64,000 nt of DNA from Nostoc sp. JL34 (GCF_017114945.1 NZ_JABXKQ010000144.1:41759-105758); one strand, 5' to 3'. Positions 17,401 through 26,996 are shown, numbered from the stretch's first letter. Notes: generated from the letters alone by a model not told the origin. Translations and numbers: made by a program.

Positions 17401-19146
17401 GACTTTCAGAGACATTACTAGCTTTTCCCGCAGGGGATCGATTGCTGGGTTCGTCACCTGAGCAAAACGCTGTTTGAAATAGTCATAAAGTAGGTGGGGC
17501 TTTTGTGACAGCACTGCTAAAGGAATATCATCCCCCATACAGAAAGTCGGTTCTGAAGCTGCGATCGCCATTGGATGAATCACCATTTCCACATCTTCTG
17601 TGGTGTAGCCAAAGGCAGTTTGACGCTGAAGTAAGGTTTGCTTGTCAATTTTGTCAGTTGTACTATGCCCGTTACCATTCTCAGCAGCCAGATGTCCATT
17701 TCCATTTCCATCTGACGACTGACTACTGACAATTTTTTTGAGTTCTTGACGATACTCTTGCAGCCATTCCCCGTAAGGGTGCTGTTTGGCGATGCGCCCC
17801 TTTATATCCCAATTCTTCAGCACTTCTTGATTTTCTAAATCCACAGCAATCATTTGCCCTGGGCCGAGTCTACCTTTCTCGACAATATCGGCTTCTGGGA
17901 AGTCCACTACACCAGCTTCAGAAGCTACAACAATGTAGTCATCTTTGGTGATTGCGTAACGAGCTGGTCTTAAACCATTACGATCTAGAGTTGCACCAAC
18001 TTTTTTGCCATCGCTGAATACTAAAAGTGCTGGCCCGTCCCAAGCTTCTTGCAAACCACTGTAATATTCGTAGAAATCAACAATTTCTGGATATTCACGT
18101 AAAGAAGGCTGATTTTGGTAAGCCTCTGGAACCATAATCATTAAAGCTTCCAAGGGGGTGCGTCCAGAACAAACCAGCAATTCCACTACGTTATCTAGGG
18201 TCGCTGAATCGCTGTTATCAATATGAACAAGTGGCTTGAGTTCATTGATGCGAGTCTCCTGCAAAGAGGCTGCGCCAACGCCCCATACAGGATGATTCAG
18301 GCTAGCTTCTCGTGCCATCATCCAGTTGATATTACCCAATAAGGTATTGATTTCACCGTTGTGACCCAAAAGCCGCATCGGTTGAGCTAGGGGCCACTTG
18401 GGCATTGTATTAGTACTAAAGCGGCGATGATAGACAGCAAAAGCGCTTTTGTAAGCTGGATTTTTTAAATCGTCATAAAAGTTGCCCAAGACAGCAGAAC
18501 GCACCATGCCTTTGTAGACAATTGTGCGACTTGACAACGAGCAGATATAAAATTCTTCTGAGATGTTGGTTGCAACTTTACTAATTCGGCGGCGGGTAAT
18601 GTACAATTGCCGCTCCAATTCATCACCGCTTTTGTCAACAGAGGCTAACAAAACTTGTTCAATCTGGGGTTGATTTTCTTTTGCTTGTATCCCCAGTAAA
18701 TCAGGTTGCACTGGCACTACTCGCCAACCCAGTACAATCAATTTTTCTTCAGCAGCTACTTGCTCAACAGTCGCCCTAGCTTTTTGTGCTGCTTCTTGGT
18801 CTTGTGGTAGAAATATCATCCCCACAGCTATATTATTGGTGGATGGAAATTCCTTCCCCCTTTGGGCAAAGTCTTGTTGGAACAACTCCCAAGGTATTGC
18901 TGTCAATACTCCAGCACCATCACCAGAGTCGCGATCAGCGCTACAACCTCCCCGATGTTCTAAGCAGGTTAAAGCAGCTAAGGCTTTTTCGACAATTTCG
19001 TGGCTGGTATGATTCTGACGATGAGCAATAAAACCTACACCACAGGCATCTCGTTCCTCTACTAACCACTTTTGCCCCTGATAGGTATCTCTTGAGTTGA
19101 TATCTGTTGTGATTTTCTGGTCTTGGTTCATCGGTTTATTATTCAT
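14428..19146 (-). CDS. glsF: Ferredoxin-dependent glutamate synthase (GOGAT)
   Basis: 1572 aa. It makes two glutamates from 2-oxoglutarate and glutamine with reduced ferredoxin, completing the GS-GOGAT cycle. A short N-terminal propeptide precedes catalytic Cys35 (ERDACGVGFIAH), whose exposure starts the class II glutaminase domain. The central and FMN-binding synthase domains include EIKIAQGAKPGEGGQLPG and ISGHDGGTGASP. The 3Fe-4S cysteines are in CIMARVCHMNTCPVGVATQ. The C-terminal GXGXG beta-helix has GKGMHGGEIIIKP and EGAGDHCCEYMTGG. No small NADPH subunit gene is adjacent, which supports the ferredoxin type. A GTA-N8-TAC sequence lies about 470 bp upstream. Confidence 0.95.
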   Translation of the reverse strand: MNNKPMNQDQKITTDINSRDTYQGQKWLVEERDACGVGFIAHRQNHTSHEIVEKALAALTCLEHRGGCSADRDSGDGAGVLTAIPWELFQQDFAQRGKEFPSTNNIAVGMIFLPQDQEAAQKARATVEQVAAEEKLIVLGWRVVPVQPDLLGIQAKENQPQIEQVLLASVDKSGDELERQLYITRRRISKVATNISEEFYICSLSSRTIVYKGMVRSAVLGNFYDDLKNPAYKSAFAVYHRRFSTNTMPKWPLAQPMRLLGHNGEINTLLGNINWMMAREASLNHPVWGVGAASLQETRINELKPLVHIDNSDSATLDNVVELLVCSGRTPLEALMIMVPEAYQNQPSLREYPEIVDFYEYYSGLQEAWDGPALLVFSDGKKVGATLDRNGLRPARYAITKDDYIVVASEAGVVDFPEADIVEKGRLGPGQMIAVDLENQEVLKNWDIKGRIAKQHPYGEWLQEYRQELKKIVSSQSSDGNGNGHLAAENGNGHSTTDKIDKQTLLQRQTAFGYTTEDVEMVIHPMAIAASEPTFCMGDDIPLAVLSQKPHLLYDYFKQRFAQVTNPAIDPLREKLVMSLKVELGERGNLLEPKPEYARRLKLESPVLTDGELEAIKLSGFATAELSTLFAIASGPEGLKAAVQSLQAQAAESVRAGAKILILSDRANDSINTEYTYIPPLLAVGAVHHHLICEGLRMKTSLIVNTAQCWSTHHFACLIGYGAGAVCPYMALDTVRDWWSDPKTQKLMGVQKIPTLTLKEALGNYRKAVESGLLKILSKMGISLLSSYQAAQIFEAIGIGGDLIDLGFRGTTSRIGGLSVTELADEVLSFHRKAFPELTTNKLENLGFVQYRPNGEYHMNSPEMVKALHKALDGKNYDHYEVYKKHLQGRPVTALRDLLDFQGDRPSVPLEEVESVYEIVKRFCTGGMSLGALSREAHETLAIAMNRIGGKSNSGEGGEDPVRYTVLDDVDESGHSPTLPHLKGLRNGDRAYSAIKQVASGRFGVTPEYLVNAKQIEIKIAQGAKPGEGGQLPGPKVSQYIAMLRRSKPGVTLISPPPHHDIYSIEDLAQLIFDLHQINPKAKVSVKLVAEVGIGTIAAGVAKANADIIQISGHDGGTGASPLSSIKHAGSPWELGLSEVHRVLMENSLRDRVILRVDGGLKSGWDVVIGALMGGEEFGFGSIAMIAEGCIMARVCHMNTCPVGVATQKEELRKRFTGIPEQVVNFFYFIAEEVRSLLARLGYRSLSEIIGRADLLKLRPEAKLTKTRSLNLDCLLQLPNSRDNRSWLVHEEVHSNGVVLDDKFLADPDILAAIRDQSSVTKTYPIINTDRTVGTRLAGAIASQYGDSGFEGQINLNFTGSVGQSFGAFNLPGIILSLEGEANDYVGKGMHGGEIIIKPPTDATYNASQNVIVGNTCLYGATGGMLFANGQAGERFAVRNSKGIAVIEGAGDHCCEYMTGGVIVVLGKVGRNVAAGMTGGLAYFLDEDDSFRELVNPEIVKIQRVITEVGAKQLQKLIQTHAERTGSPKAKKILQNWQEFLPKFWQLVPPSEADSPEANPEKTTEFSLVSSH

Positions 19147-19920
19147 ACCCTGTTCCTGAAGTATTGAGTTACCAATTTTGCCACTACATTGTGGAAAAAA
19201 TTTCTAAATTCAGCGATGGAAAAATATATAAGCACCGAAATTTTGGGAAAAAAAATTTTAACTTCGGTTTTACTTTATTAGTTCCCCCGTGTTAAAATAG
19301 TTGCGTGTTTTTTATGTGTTTATGCGGTGTTAGACAAGTTACCTCCGCCAAGACATTATTTTTGCCCTGACAGTTTCTTTTTTATATTTTGAAGTTAAGT
19401 ATTTTCTCAATCCCCTTTTTCCAGATGCACGCTAGCTACTCATAGAGCCTATTTCGGCTCACCTGAAACAAAATTAAAACTAAACGCTGTACTATGTTCT
19501 AAAGCCAAACTCATCCTGAGTCAGCAATAAAATCAGCGTATTACAATATATACCCATTTGACAATTCCCAAATATTGTTGTTGTCTGGAATTTTGCCACT
19601 TACCAGTTGCTGTATGTATTACTACTAACTAGACATTACTGAGGTAAGAACATTAGCAACGTTAGGTGAGGATTTAATATCTTAATCTAGTTTTGATAAC
19701 CAAAACTACCGTATATGGTGTGGTTAGAATTAATTGGGAGTTAAAACACTTGATTACAGTGGCTTTAGCGTCTAAATAAATTAGTGTAGGTCTAAAAGAG
19801 ATAACTAGCCACCATATAGATTACCATATTTATTTAAAAATAAAGTCATGTTTTTTATATTTCCAAATAATTAGTTAGTTTATACCTTGGGTGATAGTTT
19901 CCAAAAGTACCTAGTAAATT
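19147..19920. other. Divergent intergenic region, 774 bp
   Basis: This non-coding stretch holds the leaders of glsF (leftward) and the glycosidase gene (rightward). It is AT-rich with no protein frame. A possible NtcA half-palindrome lies at 19612-19625. I see no riboswitch-like fold by eye. Confidence 0.5.
19612..19625. promoter_or_regulatory. Possible NtcA-binding sequence
   Basis: GTATGTATTACTAC fits GTA-N8-TAC, the consensus of the nitrogen regulator NtcA. A glutamate synthase gene is a reasonable target. However, no TAN3T box stands about 22 bp further on either strand, and this short pattern is expected by chance several times in 64 kb. Weak candidate. Confidence 0.2.
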
Positions 19921-21945
19921 ATGGTAAAAATGCCGAATTGTTGCCAATCAGGGATTAGCGAACGCAAGTTTTTCCGGGCTACTGTGTCACCAATACTTTT
20001 GACAGTACTGTGCTTAACTAATACCTCTGCTACCAAAGCCCAGGAGTCCCCGAAAACCACCAAATCAATACCCATAATCTCCCAGTCACCTGCACCTCCT
20101 TTAACAGGTGTAGCATTCTCTGGTAATCAAATTTCCCTGAATGGGCGTACTTTAGCAGGAACTTGGTTACAGCGACCTGGAAAATCTGGTCAGGTGACAA
20201 CCCATCTTAGTGACGGGGCATTCAGGCAATTAATTGGAGTAAATTTCTTAAACAGTAGTAATTCAGCGAAGCAACCAATACAGTGGTTTTCGTCAGTGAC
20301 AACGCCACTAGTATTAGCCACCAGGCTACTAGGAGCATATCGCTATCTGGATATCACTAATTTTGCTCAAACATCTGGATGGCAAATTCAAGCTAATGGC
20401 AACACTTTGGTGATTGCTACCCCAAAAACACAAATCACAAATATTGTTCAGAGCCAGGAACCTCCAGAGGCGAGTGCCCCTTTGCAACAGAATCGGATTC
20501 TTGTCAATTTAGATCGTCCAACTCCCTGGCAAGTCGCACAAGGGTCAGCGATCGCAAAACTGCAAACTCCATCTTCCGATCCAGACACACCAACCCCAAA
20601 ACCCACTACACCACCAAACCGACAGTGGACAGTTACTCTGGATGGAATAGCTGATCCTGTTTTGATAGAACGCTATACCCCTCAGCCACCAGCAGCACCA
20701 ACATTGCTGCCAAACCTGCTCAAACAATTATCACCCGCTACACCAACACAACCAATACTACCAGCCCCTGAACCACTGATTCAAAAAGTGGAGGTGGTGA
20801 AAAACCAAACGGTTATTAGTCTGAGCGTTCCCTTTGGTCTATCGCCTCAAGTTAGTACTGTCGCTAACCCAAATCGCTTGATTATCGATATTCGACCCGA
20901 TCCTTTAGAAGAGAGGGATATTACTTGGGCCCCAGGATTGCGCTGGCGACAGCATTATGTCAACTTAGGCACAGAACGCTTTCCGGTCGTCTGGTTAGAA
21001 GTTAATCCCCGCAAATTTGGGATAATGTTGAAACCTATGTGGGCTAGTCCTGATGGACTTGCGGGTACTGCTCCCTTAATTCAAACAGCACAACGTTACT
21101 TAGCAGTAGCTGGAATTAATGGTGGTTATTTTAACCGTAATAACAGATTGCCATTGGGTGCGATTCGTCGTGATAGTCAGTGGTTATCAGGCCCGATTCT
21201 TAACCGGGGTGTGATCGCTTGGAATGATTCAGGCCAATTTTACTTCGGTCGTCTCACCTTAGAAGAAACTTTAATCGCAGCAAATGACCAGCGTCTACCA
21301 ATTCTGTTTCTCAACAGCGGTTATGTCCAGAGCGGCATTGCTCGTTACACTTCAGCTTGGGGATCAACTTACACGCCCCTGACGGATAACGAAATCATCC
21401 TAGTGGTACAGAAAGACCAAATTACTAATCAGTTACCAGGCGGCAAAGTTGGTGGGACAGCAGTTCCCATTCCCCAGGATGGCTACCTGCTAACTTTACG
21501 CGCTAACGCTGCTAGTGCTGCCTCACAACTACCTATTGGAAGTGCAGTAAGTATTTCCAGCGCCACTACTCCAGTTGATTTTAGTCGTTATCCCTACATT
21601 ATCGGAGCTGGGCCGCTACTAGTCCAAAATCGTCAAATTGTCCTTGATGCCAAAGGCGAAAAATTCAGCAATGCCTTTATTGCAGAAAAAGCTATTCGTA
21701 GCGGCATTTGCACAACGGCAACAGGCACACTGATGATTACTGCGACACATAATCGTGTCGGCGGTTATGGGCCTAATTTGGCAGAACATGCCCAATTGAT
21801 GCAACTCATGGGCTGTGTGAATGCCCTAAATTTAGATGGCGGTAGTTCTACCAGCCTTTATTTAGGAGGGCAACTACTCGATCGCTCGCCCAGTACCGCT
21901 GCTCGTGTTCATAACGGAATCGGTATTTTCCTACAACCACGATAA
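19921..21945 (+). CDS. Exported phosphodiester glycosidase family protein
   Basis: 674 aa. A signal peptide covers about residues 20-42 (VSPILLTVLCLTNTSATKAQ). The N-terminal half has a Pro/Thr-rich spacer and an AMIN-like segment (VEVVKNQTVISLSVPFGL, then NRLIIDIRP). The C-terminal half is the NAGPA/DUF2233 domain: AGINGGYFNRNNRLPLGAIR, LNSGYV, and near the end ALNLDGGSSTSLY, the family signature. NAGPA enzymes cleave N-acetylglucosamine-1-phosphodiesters. Here a cell-wall or exopolysaccharide substrate is likely. A nearby polysaccharide deacetylase fits an envelope theme, but they are not in one operon. Confidence 0.88.
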   Translation: MVKMPNCCQSGISERKFFRATVSPILLTVLCLTNTSATKAQESPKTTKSIPIISQSPAPPLTGVAFSGNQISLNGRTLAGTWLQRPGKSGQVTTHLSDGAFRQLIGVNFLNSSNSAKQPIQWFSSVTTPLVLATRLLGAYRYLDITNFAQTSGWQIQANGNTLVIATPKTQITNIVQSQEPPEASAPLQQNRILVNLDRPTPWQVAQGSAIAKLQTPSSDPDTPTPKPTTPPNRQWTVTLDGIADPVLIERYTPQPPAAPTLLPNLLKQLSPATPTQPILPAPEPLIQKVEVVKNQTVISLSVPFGLSPQVSTVANPNRLIIDIRPDPLEERDITWAPGLRWRQHYVNLGTERFPVVWLEVNPRKFGIMLKPMWASPDGLAGTAPLIQTAQRYLAVAGINGGYFNRNNRLPLGAIRRDSQWLSGPILNRGVIAWNDSGQFYFGRLTLEETLIAANDQRLPILFLNSGYVQSGIARYTSAWGSTYTPLTDNEIILVVQKDQITNQLPGGKVGGTAVPIPQDGYLLTLRANAASAASQLPIGSAVSISSATTPVDFSRYPYIIGAGPLLVQNRQIVLDAKGEKFSNAFIAEKAIRSGICTTATGTLMITATHNRVGGYGPNLAEHAQLMQLMGCVNALNLDGGSSTSLYLGGQLLDRSPSTAARVHNGIGIFLQPR

Positions 21946-22183
21946 TAGGGGATAGGGAAGTTTCTTAATCATCAAATGCCCATCCTTTTTTTTAAAGTTT
22001 AGAACAAGCTATCATTTTGCTTGATGAAGACTTCGTGTAGACATCAGAATTTTAGTAGTGATGCTTTACACCATAAGGTTTGATTTTGCTATGTTTATCA
22101 AAGTGCGACAAAATTGCTGATTTTCAAGGTTGCAAGATAGCGCCAGATTTTTTATCAATAGTTAAGAGTACCAACGGTTTGTT

Positions 22184-22624
22184 ATGTCTTCAAATGAGGT
22201 AACTATGGCTCGATATCAAGAAACTACACAGACTGAAACTCTACACCTACCTCCAACCATAACTTCCAGGGGCGTTGCTGCAACTGAATTACGTCCTTGG
22301 GGTGCTTTTACAGTTTTGGAAGAAGGGCGCGGATACAAAATTAAGCGCATCGAAGTTAAGCCTGGACACCGCCTCAGTCTACAAATGCACCATCACCGCA
22401 GTGAACATTGGATTGTCGTCTCTGGTACAGCTAGAGTAGTTTGTGGTGAGAAAGAAGTACTACTGAGCAATAATGAGTCAACATACGTACCCCAATGTAC
22501 ATCTCATCGTTTAGAGAATCCTGGCGTGATCCCCTTGGTATTGATTGAAGTCCAAAATGGCGAATACTTGGGAGAAGATGATATTATTCGCTACCAAGAT
22601 GACTATGCCCGTACCAAAGATTAA
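22184..22624 (+). CDS. Cupin protein, type II mannose-6-phosphate isomerase-like
   Basis: 146 aa (an in-frame ATG at 22205 is an alternative start). This is a single cupin barrel: RPWGAFTVLEEGRGYKIKRI, then the metal motif MHHHRSEHWIVVSGTARV, and the second motif with YVPQCTSHRLENPG. It closely resembles the C-terminal isomerase domain of bifunctional mannose-1-phosphate guanylyltransferases, but without the guanylyltransferase part. It may interconvert mannose-6-phosphate and fructose-6-phosphate for polysaccharide synthesis; other cupin functions are possible. Confidence 0.87.
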   Translation: MSSNEVTMARYQETTQTETLHLPPTITSRGVAATELRPWGAFTVLEEGRGYKIKRIEVKPGHRLSLQMHHHRSEHWIVVSGTARVVCGEKEVLLSNNESTYVPQCTSHRLENPGVIPLVLIEVQNGEYLGEDDIIRYQDDYARTKD

Positions 22625-22711
22625 AACCAAGGGAACGCTATTAAAGCTCTAATCCCAAAGCTGAATACATTTTTGTGTAACCCGTCTTTGTAAACGAACT
22701 ACTACACCCCA

Positions 22712-22741
22712 GAAGTCCCTACCTAGTTAAGGTGGGGACTG
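22712..22741. repeat. Hairpin before the IscA-like gene
   Basis: AGTCCCTACC and GGTGGGGACT form a 10-bp stem with one mismatch around a 9-10 nt loop. It has no T-run, so it is either a weak terminator for the cupin gene or a dispersed palindrome. Confidence 0.45.
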
Positions 22742-22874
22742 AAGCATGATAGTGTTATAAATGTATTGATAGCGATCGCGCTCATGCCTTCGGTGATTTG
22801 GAATTTTGCACAAGCAAGGGTCAACCCATCTGTAAAATGGAAGATGGGGTATTCAATTGCAAAAAACGAGTTCC

Positions 22875-23198
22875 ATGATTCATCTGAGTCAAGCAGCCAT
22901 AAGTGAAATTGGGCGAATCAAGTCCAAGCAGCCAAATGTCTTGTTTCGATTGGCAGTAAAACCAGGTGGTTGTTCTGGATTCTTTTATGATATGTCCTTC
23001 GATGAAGCAATAAAAGTTGGCGACCAGGTTTTCGACTTGGATGAGATTCAAGTGGTCATAGATGCCACAAGCTTAAATTACCTCAACGGTTTGAGGGTGG
23101 ATTATTCAGAAGACTTAATGGGTGGTGGTTTTCGCTTCCACAATCCCCAGGCGATCGCTACCTGTAGCTGTGGCAATTCCTTCTCCTTGAGTCATTAG
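22875..23198 (+). CDS. HesB/IscA family iron-sulfur carrier
   Basis: 107 aa from the ATG at 22875 (MIHLSQAAISEIGRIKSK). It is an A-type carrier that passes Fe-S clusters to apoproteins. The three conserved cysteines are in GGCSGFFY and the C-terminal CSCGNSF pair. The segment YLNGLRVDYSEDLMGGGFRF is the family core. Nostocales carry several paralogues, including HesB of the nif cluster; no nif genes are nearby here, so a housekeeping role is more likely. It ends 132 bp before rpsL, separated by a strong promoter. Confidence 0.92.
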   Translation: MIHLSQAAISEIGRIKSKQPNVLFRLAVKPGGCSGFFYDMSFDEAIKVGDQVFDLDEIQVVIDATSLNYLNGLRVDYSEDLMGGGFRFHNPQAIATCSCGNSFSLSH

Positions 23199-23251
23199 TG
23201 ATTGAGCATTAGTTAAAAAACAGATGTTGAATCACTAAGGAAAAATAACAA

Positions 23252-23281
23252 TTGACATAAAACCGTAAAAAGAGATATAAT
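23252..23281 (+). promoter_or_regulatory. Sigma-70-type promoter for the str operon
   Basis: TTGACA at 23252-23257 and TATAAT at 23276-23281 match both consensus hexamers exactly, with an 18-bp spacer. Transcription would start near 23288, about 43 nt before rpsL. Confidence 0.85.
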
Positions 23282-23330
23282 CAGGATTTGTTAAAACTTA
23301 GACCATAAGCAGCTTTACGCGCTGTAACTC

Positions 23331-23714
23331 ATGCCAACAATACAGCAGCTAATACGAAATGAACGCGAACAAGCGCGTCAGAAAACCAAGTCCCCTGCTC
23401 TGAAACAATGTCCCCAACGTCGGGGAGTTTGTACCAGAGTATATACGACCACACCAAAAAAGCCTAACTCAGCCCTACGCAAAGTAGCAAGAGTCAGACT
23501 TACCTCTGGATTTGAAGTCACAGCTTACATTCCAGGTATTGGTCACAACTTACAAGAACACTCAGTTGTGATGATTCGTGGCGGTCGGGTTAAGGATCTA
23601 CCAGGCGTGAGATACCACATTATCCGTGGCACCCTTGATACAGCCGGAGTCAAAGACCGCAAGCAAGGTCGTTCCAAGTATGGAACTAAGCGGCCCAAAG
23701 AAGCGAAAAAATAG
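23331..23714 (+). CDS. rpsL: 30S ribosomal protein S12
   Basis: 127 aa. S12 sits at the decoding centre and controls translational accuracy. The streptomycin-linked segments KKPNSALRKVARVRLT and GGRVKDLPGVRYHIIRG are intact, with the usual lysines. It is first of the str cluster, followed by rpsG, fusA and tuf. An exact-consensus promoter lies 50 bp before the gene. The 570-bp gap to rpsG is unusually long. Confidence 0.98.
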   Translation: MPTIQQLIRNEREQARQKTKSPALKQCPQRRGVCTRVYTTTPKKPNSALRKVARVRLTSGFEVTAYIPGIGHNLQEHSVVMIRGGRVKDLPGVRYHIIRGTLDTAGVKDRKQGRSKYGTKRPKEAKK

Positions 23715-24284
23715 GATTGGGCGATTAATCGCATCCAACACGATTAATCGTCTACCTTAAAAGCGACCAAGGGCAAAAAACGATCGGCGTCTGTGTTCTA
23801 ACAGCAGTTATGAAAGCTGCTCAAGTCGATCGAAAAAAATCAAGCAAGCTATATCTACACTAAGCGAGCAAGTGTAGAAGTTCTGAGGATAATGCTGTAA
23901 CCGACAGCGAAATTCTCATCTGGACATTAAGGTTTATAATCTTGTCGCCTTGAGTATTTAGTTGCAGGTACCAAGTCAATAAATTTTAGATTTTAGATTT
24001 GCGATAGCGTAGCGTTAGCGAGTTATCGAGCGTCTTTTGGATTGGTCGAACCCACGAGGGGATGAGGCTTATAGATTTTAGACTTGTTCAGATATTTGTA
24101 GTCGGAACATGTACCGAAAACTTTTAATCCAAAATCCAAAATCCAAAATTGCCAGTCAATAAATCAGCCTTGCTGCAACGGTCGAAAAAAATTGAGGAAG
24201 TCTGAGGGTTGGGTTCTACCGCTTTTAGTTTCCGGTGTCTGATAGCATATAATTTCGTTGCCAATTCCGAATTAAAGGTGAAGT
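23715..24284. other. Repeat-rich gap between rpsL and rpsG, 570 bp
   Basis: There is no protein frame. It carries several Nostoc-type dispersed repeats: a GCGATAGCGTAGCGTTAGCG segment near 24001, and AATCCAAAATCCAAAATT units near 24127-24150. The region interrupts the otherwise classical rpsL-rpsG junction and may hold a second promoter for rpsG. Confidence 0.6.
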
Positions 24285-24755
24285 ATGTCTCGTCGTGGTG
24301 TTATTCAAAGGCGCCCAGTTCCGTCTGACTCCGTATATAACAGTCGCCTTGTGAGCATGATTATCAGGCGGATCATGCGTCATGGCAAGAAATCACTTGC
24401 CGCACGCATTGTCTATGATGCATTGAAAACTATTGAGGAACGCACTGGTAGCGCTGCCTTAGAAACCTTTGAAAGAGCAGTGCGAAATGCCACGCCTTTA
24501 GTAGAAGTAAAAGCTCGGCGAGTTGGCGGAGCAACTTACCAAGTACCAATGGAAGTGCGTTCAGAACGGGGCACTACCCTAGCACTGCGTTGGTTAGTGC
24601 AATACTCCCGATCTAGACCAGGCCGAACAATGGCAAGCAAACTGGCGAATGAGTTAATGGATGCTGCCAACGAAACTGGAAATGCCATTCGCAAACGGGA
24701 AGAAACGCACCGGATGGCGGAAGCTAATAAAGCATTTGCACATTATCGTTACTAA
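24285..24755 (+). CDS. rpsG: 30S ribosomal protein S7
   Basis: 156 aa. S7 is the primary binder of the 16S rRNA 3' domain and lies at the E site. The sequence begins MSRRGVIQRRPVPSDSVYNS and contains the conserved KARRVGGATYQVPMEVR and RSRPGRTMASKLANELMDA blocks. AAAGGTGAAGT precedes the ATG. fusA follows 139 bp later. Confidence 0.98.
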   Translation: MSRRGVIQRRPVPSDSVYNSRLVSMIIRRIMRHGKKSLAARIVYDALKTIEERTGSAALETFERAVRNATPLVEVKARRVGGATYQVPMEVRSERGTTLALRWLVQYSRSRPGRTMASKLANELMDAANETGNAIRKREETHRMAEANKAFAHYRY

Positions 24756-24894
24756 GTAAAACAAGCGATATATCGCCCTCCCGAAGCGGTATATCGTAAA
24801 TTTACAAAAAAAAGGCGGTTTTCCGTAAAAGTATAGAATCTTAACAAAGAGTAATATACAAGATATCATGAGGCGAAAACTATAGGAGGTAGCT

Positions 24895-26973
24895 GTGGCA
24901 CGCACGATCCCGCTAGATAAAGTACGCAACATTGGTATTGCGGCGCATATAGATGCGGGCAAAACAACAACAACAGAGAGAATATTATTTTACTCTGGGA
25001 TAATTCATAAAATTGGCGAGGTTCATGAAGGAACTGCCGTTACAGACTGGATGGAGCAAGAGCGGGAGCGGGGAATTACCATTACTGCTGCTGCTATTAG
25101 TACCAGTTGGAAAGATCATCAAATTAACATTATCGATACTCCAGGTCACGTAGACTTCACAATAGAAGTTGAGCGTTCCATGCGCGTGTTGGATGGTGTA
25201 ATCGCAGTATTTTGTTCTGTGGGTGGCGTGCAACCGCAGTCTGAGACAGTGTGGCGACAAGCAGAACGCTACAAAGTTCCTCGGATAGCCTTTATCAACA
25301 AGATGGATCGCACCGGAGCGAACTTTTATAAAGTTCACGAGCAAATCCGCGATCGCCTGCGGGCGAATGCGATCGCCATTCAACTACCAATTGGTAGTGA
25401 AAACGACTTCCAAGGTATTGTTGACCTAGTACGGCAACGTGCGTATATTTACGCTAATGACCAAGGAACCGATATCCAGGAAACTGATATCCCAGAAGGA
25501 CTACAAGCGCAGGTAGAGGAATTCCGCACCAAGTTAATAGAAGCTGCGGCAGAAACCGATGATGCTCTGATGGCTAAGTACTTCGAGGGCGAAGAACTTA
25601 CAGAACAGGAAGTTCGGACTGCCCTGCGTAAAGGCACAATTGCGGGGACGATTGTACCAGTGCTTTGTGGTTCGGCATTCAAAAACAAAGGCGTACAGTT
25701 GATGCTGGATGCCGTTGTCGATTACCTGCCAGCGCCAAGTGAAGTACCACCAATTCAAGGCTTACTGCCGAATGGCGATACTGTTGAGCGGCGGGCTGAT
25801 GACAACGAACCCCTAGCAGCTCTGGCATTCAAGATAATGGCTGACCCTTATGGTCGCCTGACATTTGTTCGTGTTTATTCTGGTGTCCTGAAGAAGGGCA
25901 GCTACGTTCTCAACGCTAGTAAGAATAAAAAAGAACGGATTTCCCGCTTAGTTCTCATGAAAGCAGATGATCGCCAAGATGTCGATGAACTGCGAGCGGG
26001 TGATTTGGGAGCAGCCCTGGGATTGAAAGATACCTTGACAGGGGACACGCTCTGTGATGATGGATCGCCAGTAATTCTGGAATCCCTATTCATTCCTGAG
26101 CCTGTAATCTCGGTGGCGGTTGAACCCAAAACCAAGAACGACATGGACAAGTTGTCCAAGGCTCTGCAATCTCTCTCAGAAGAAGACCCCACCTTCCGTG
26201 TCCGCGTCGATCCCGAAACAAACCAAACCGTGATCGCGGGAATGGGAGAGCTACACCTAGAAATTCTAGTAGACCGGATGTTACGAGAATTCAAGGTGGA
26301 AGCGAATGTAGGTGCGCCACAAGTAGCTTACCGAGAAACAATTCGGAAAGCTGTAAACAAAGTTGAGGGCAAATTCATCCGCCAAAGTGGTGGTAAAGGT
26401 CAATACGGTCACGTTGTGATCAATTTGGAGCCTGGAGAACCTGGTACTGGCTTTGAGTTCGTTTCCAAAATTGCTGGCGGTTCAGTACCTAAAGAGTACG
26501 TTGGCCCCGCAGAACAAGGAATGAAAGAAAGCTGCGAATCCGGTGTTCTCGCTGGATATCCGTTAATTGACGTTAAAGCGACGCTAATTGATGGCTCATA
26601 CCACGATGTAGACTCTTCAGAAATGGCTTTCAAAATCGCTGGCTCAATGGCGATGAAAGAGGCTGTACTGAAAGCTTCACCCGTCCTCTTAGAGCCTATG
26701 ATGAAAGTTGAGGTTGAGGTTCCCGAAGACTATATCGGGAACGTCATTGGCGACCTCATCTCCCGCCGGGGGCAGATTGAAAGCCAAAGCACCGAACAGG
26801 GACTTGCTAAGGTCGCATCCAAAGTTCCACTGGCGACCATGTTTGGCTACGCCACTGATATCCGGTCAAAGACGCAAGGTCGGGGTATCTTCACGATGGA
26901 GTTCAGCCACTACGAAGAGGTGCCTCGCAGCGTAGCTGAAACTATCATTGCAAAAAGCAAAGGGAACGCTTAG
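24895..26973 (+). CDS. fusA: Translation elongation factor G
   Basis: 692 aa, GTG start preceded by AGGAGG. This GTPase moves tRNAs and mRNA during translocation. The G-domain motifs are AHIDAGKTTTTERIL (G1), RGITITAA (G2 region), DTPGHVDFTIEVERSM (G3) and INKMDR (G4). Domain IV/V segments such as RQSGGKGQYGHVVINLEPG are present. It is the canonical full-length cyanobacterial EF-G of the str operon. Confidence 0.98.
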   Translation: MARTIPLDKVRNIGIAAHIDAGKTTTTERILFYSGIIHKIGEVHEGTAVTDWMEQERERGITITAAAISTSWKDHQINIIDTPGHVDFTIEVERSMRVLDGVIAVFCSVGGVQPQSETVWRQAERYKVPRIAFINKMDRTGANFYKVHEQIRDRLRANAIAIQLPIGSENDFQGIVDLVRQRAYIYANDQGTDIQETDIPEGLQAQVEEFRTKLIEAAAETDDALMAKYFEGEELTEQEVRTALRKGTIAGTIVPVLCGSAFKNKGVQLMLDAVVDYLPAPSEVPPIQGLLPNGDTVERRADDNEPLAALAFKIMADPYGRLTFVRVYSGVLKKGSYVLNASKNKKERISRLVLMKADDRQDVDELRAGDLGAALGLKDTLTGDTLCDDGSPVILESLFIPEPVISVAVEPKTKNDMDKLSKALQSLSEEDPTFRVRVDPETNQTVIAGMGELHLEILVDRMLREFKVEANVGAPQVAYRETIRKAVNKVEGKFIRQSGGKGQYGHVVINLEPGEPGTGFEFVSKIAGGSVPKEYVGPAEQGMKESCESGVLAGYPLIDVKATLIDGSYHDVDSSEMAFKIAGSMAMKEAVLKASPVLLEPMMKVEVEVPEDYIGNVIGDLISRRGQIESQSTEQGLAKVASKVPLATMFGYATDIRSKTQGRGIFTMEFSHYEEVPRSVAETIIAKSKGNA

Positions 26974-26996
26974 TTAAAATAAGGAAATGAGCATTC

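Noticed and set aside
22785..22815. TTTGGAATTTTGCAC as a sigma-54 promoter of the IscA-like gene
   Set aside because: GG and GC are only six bases apart; spacing must be ten.
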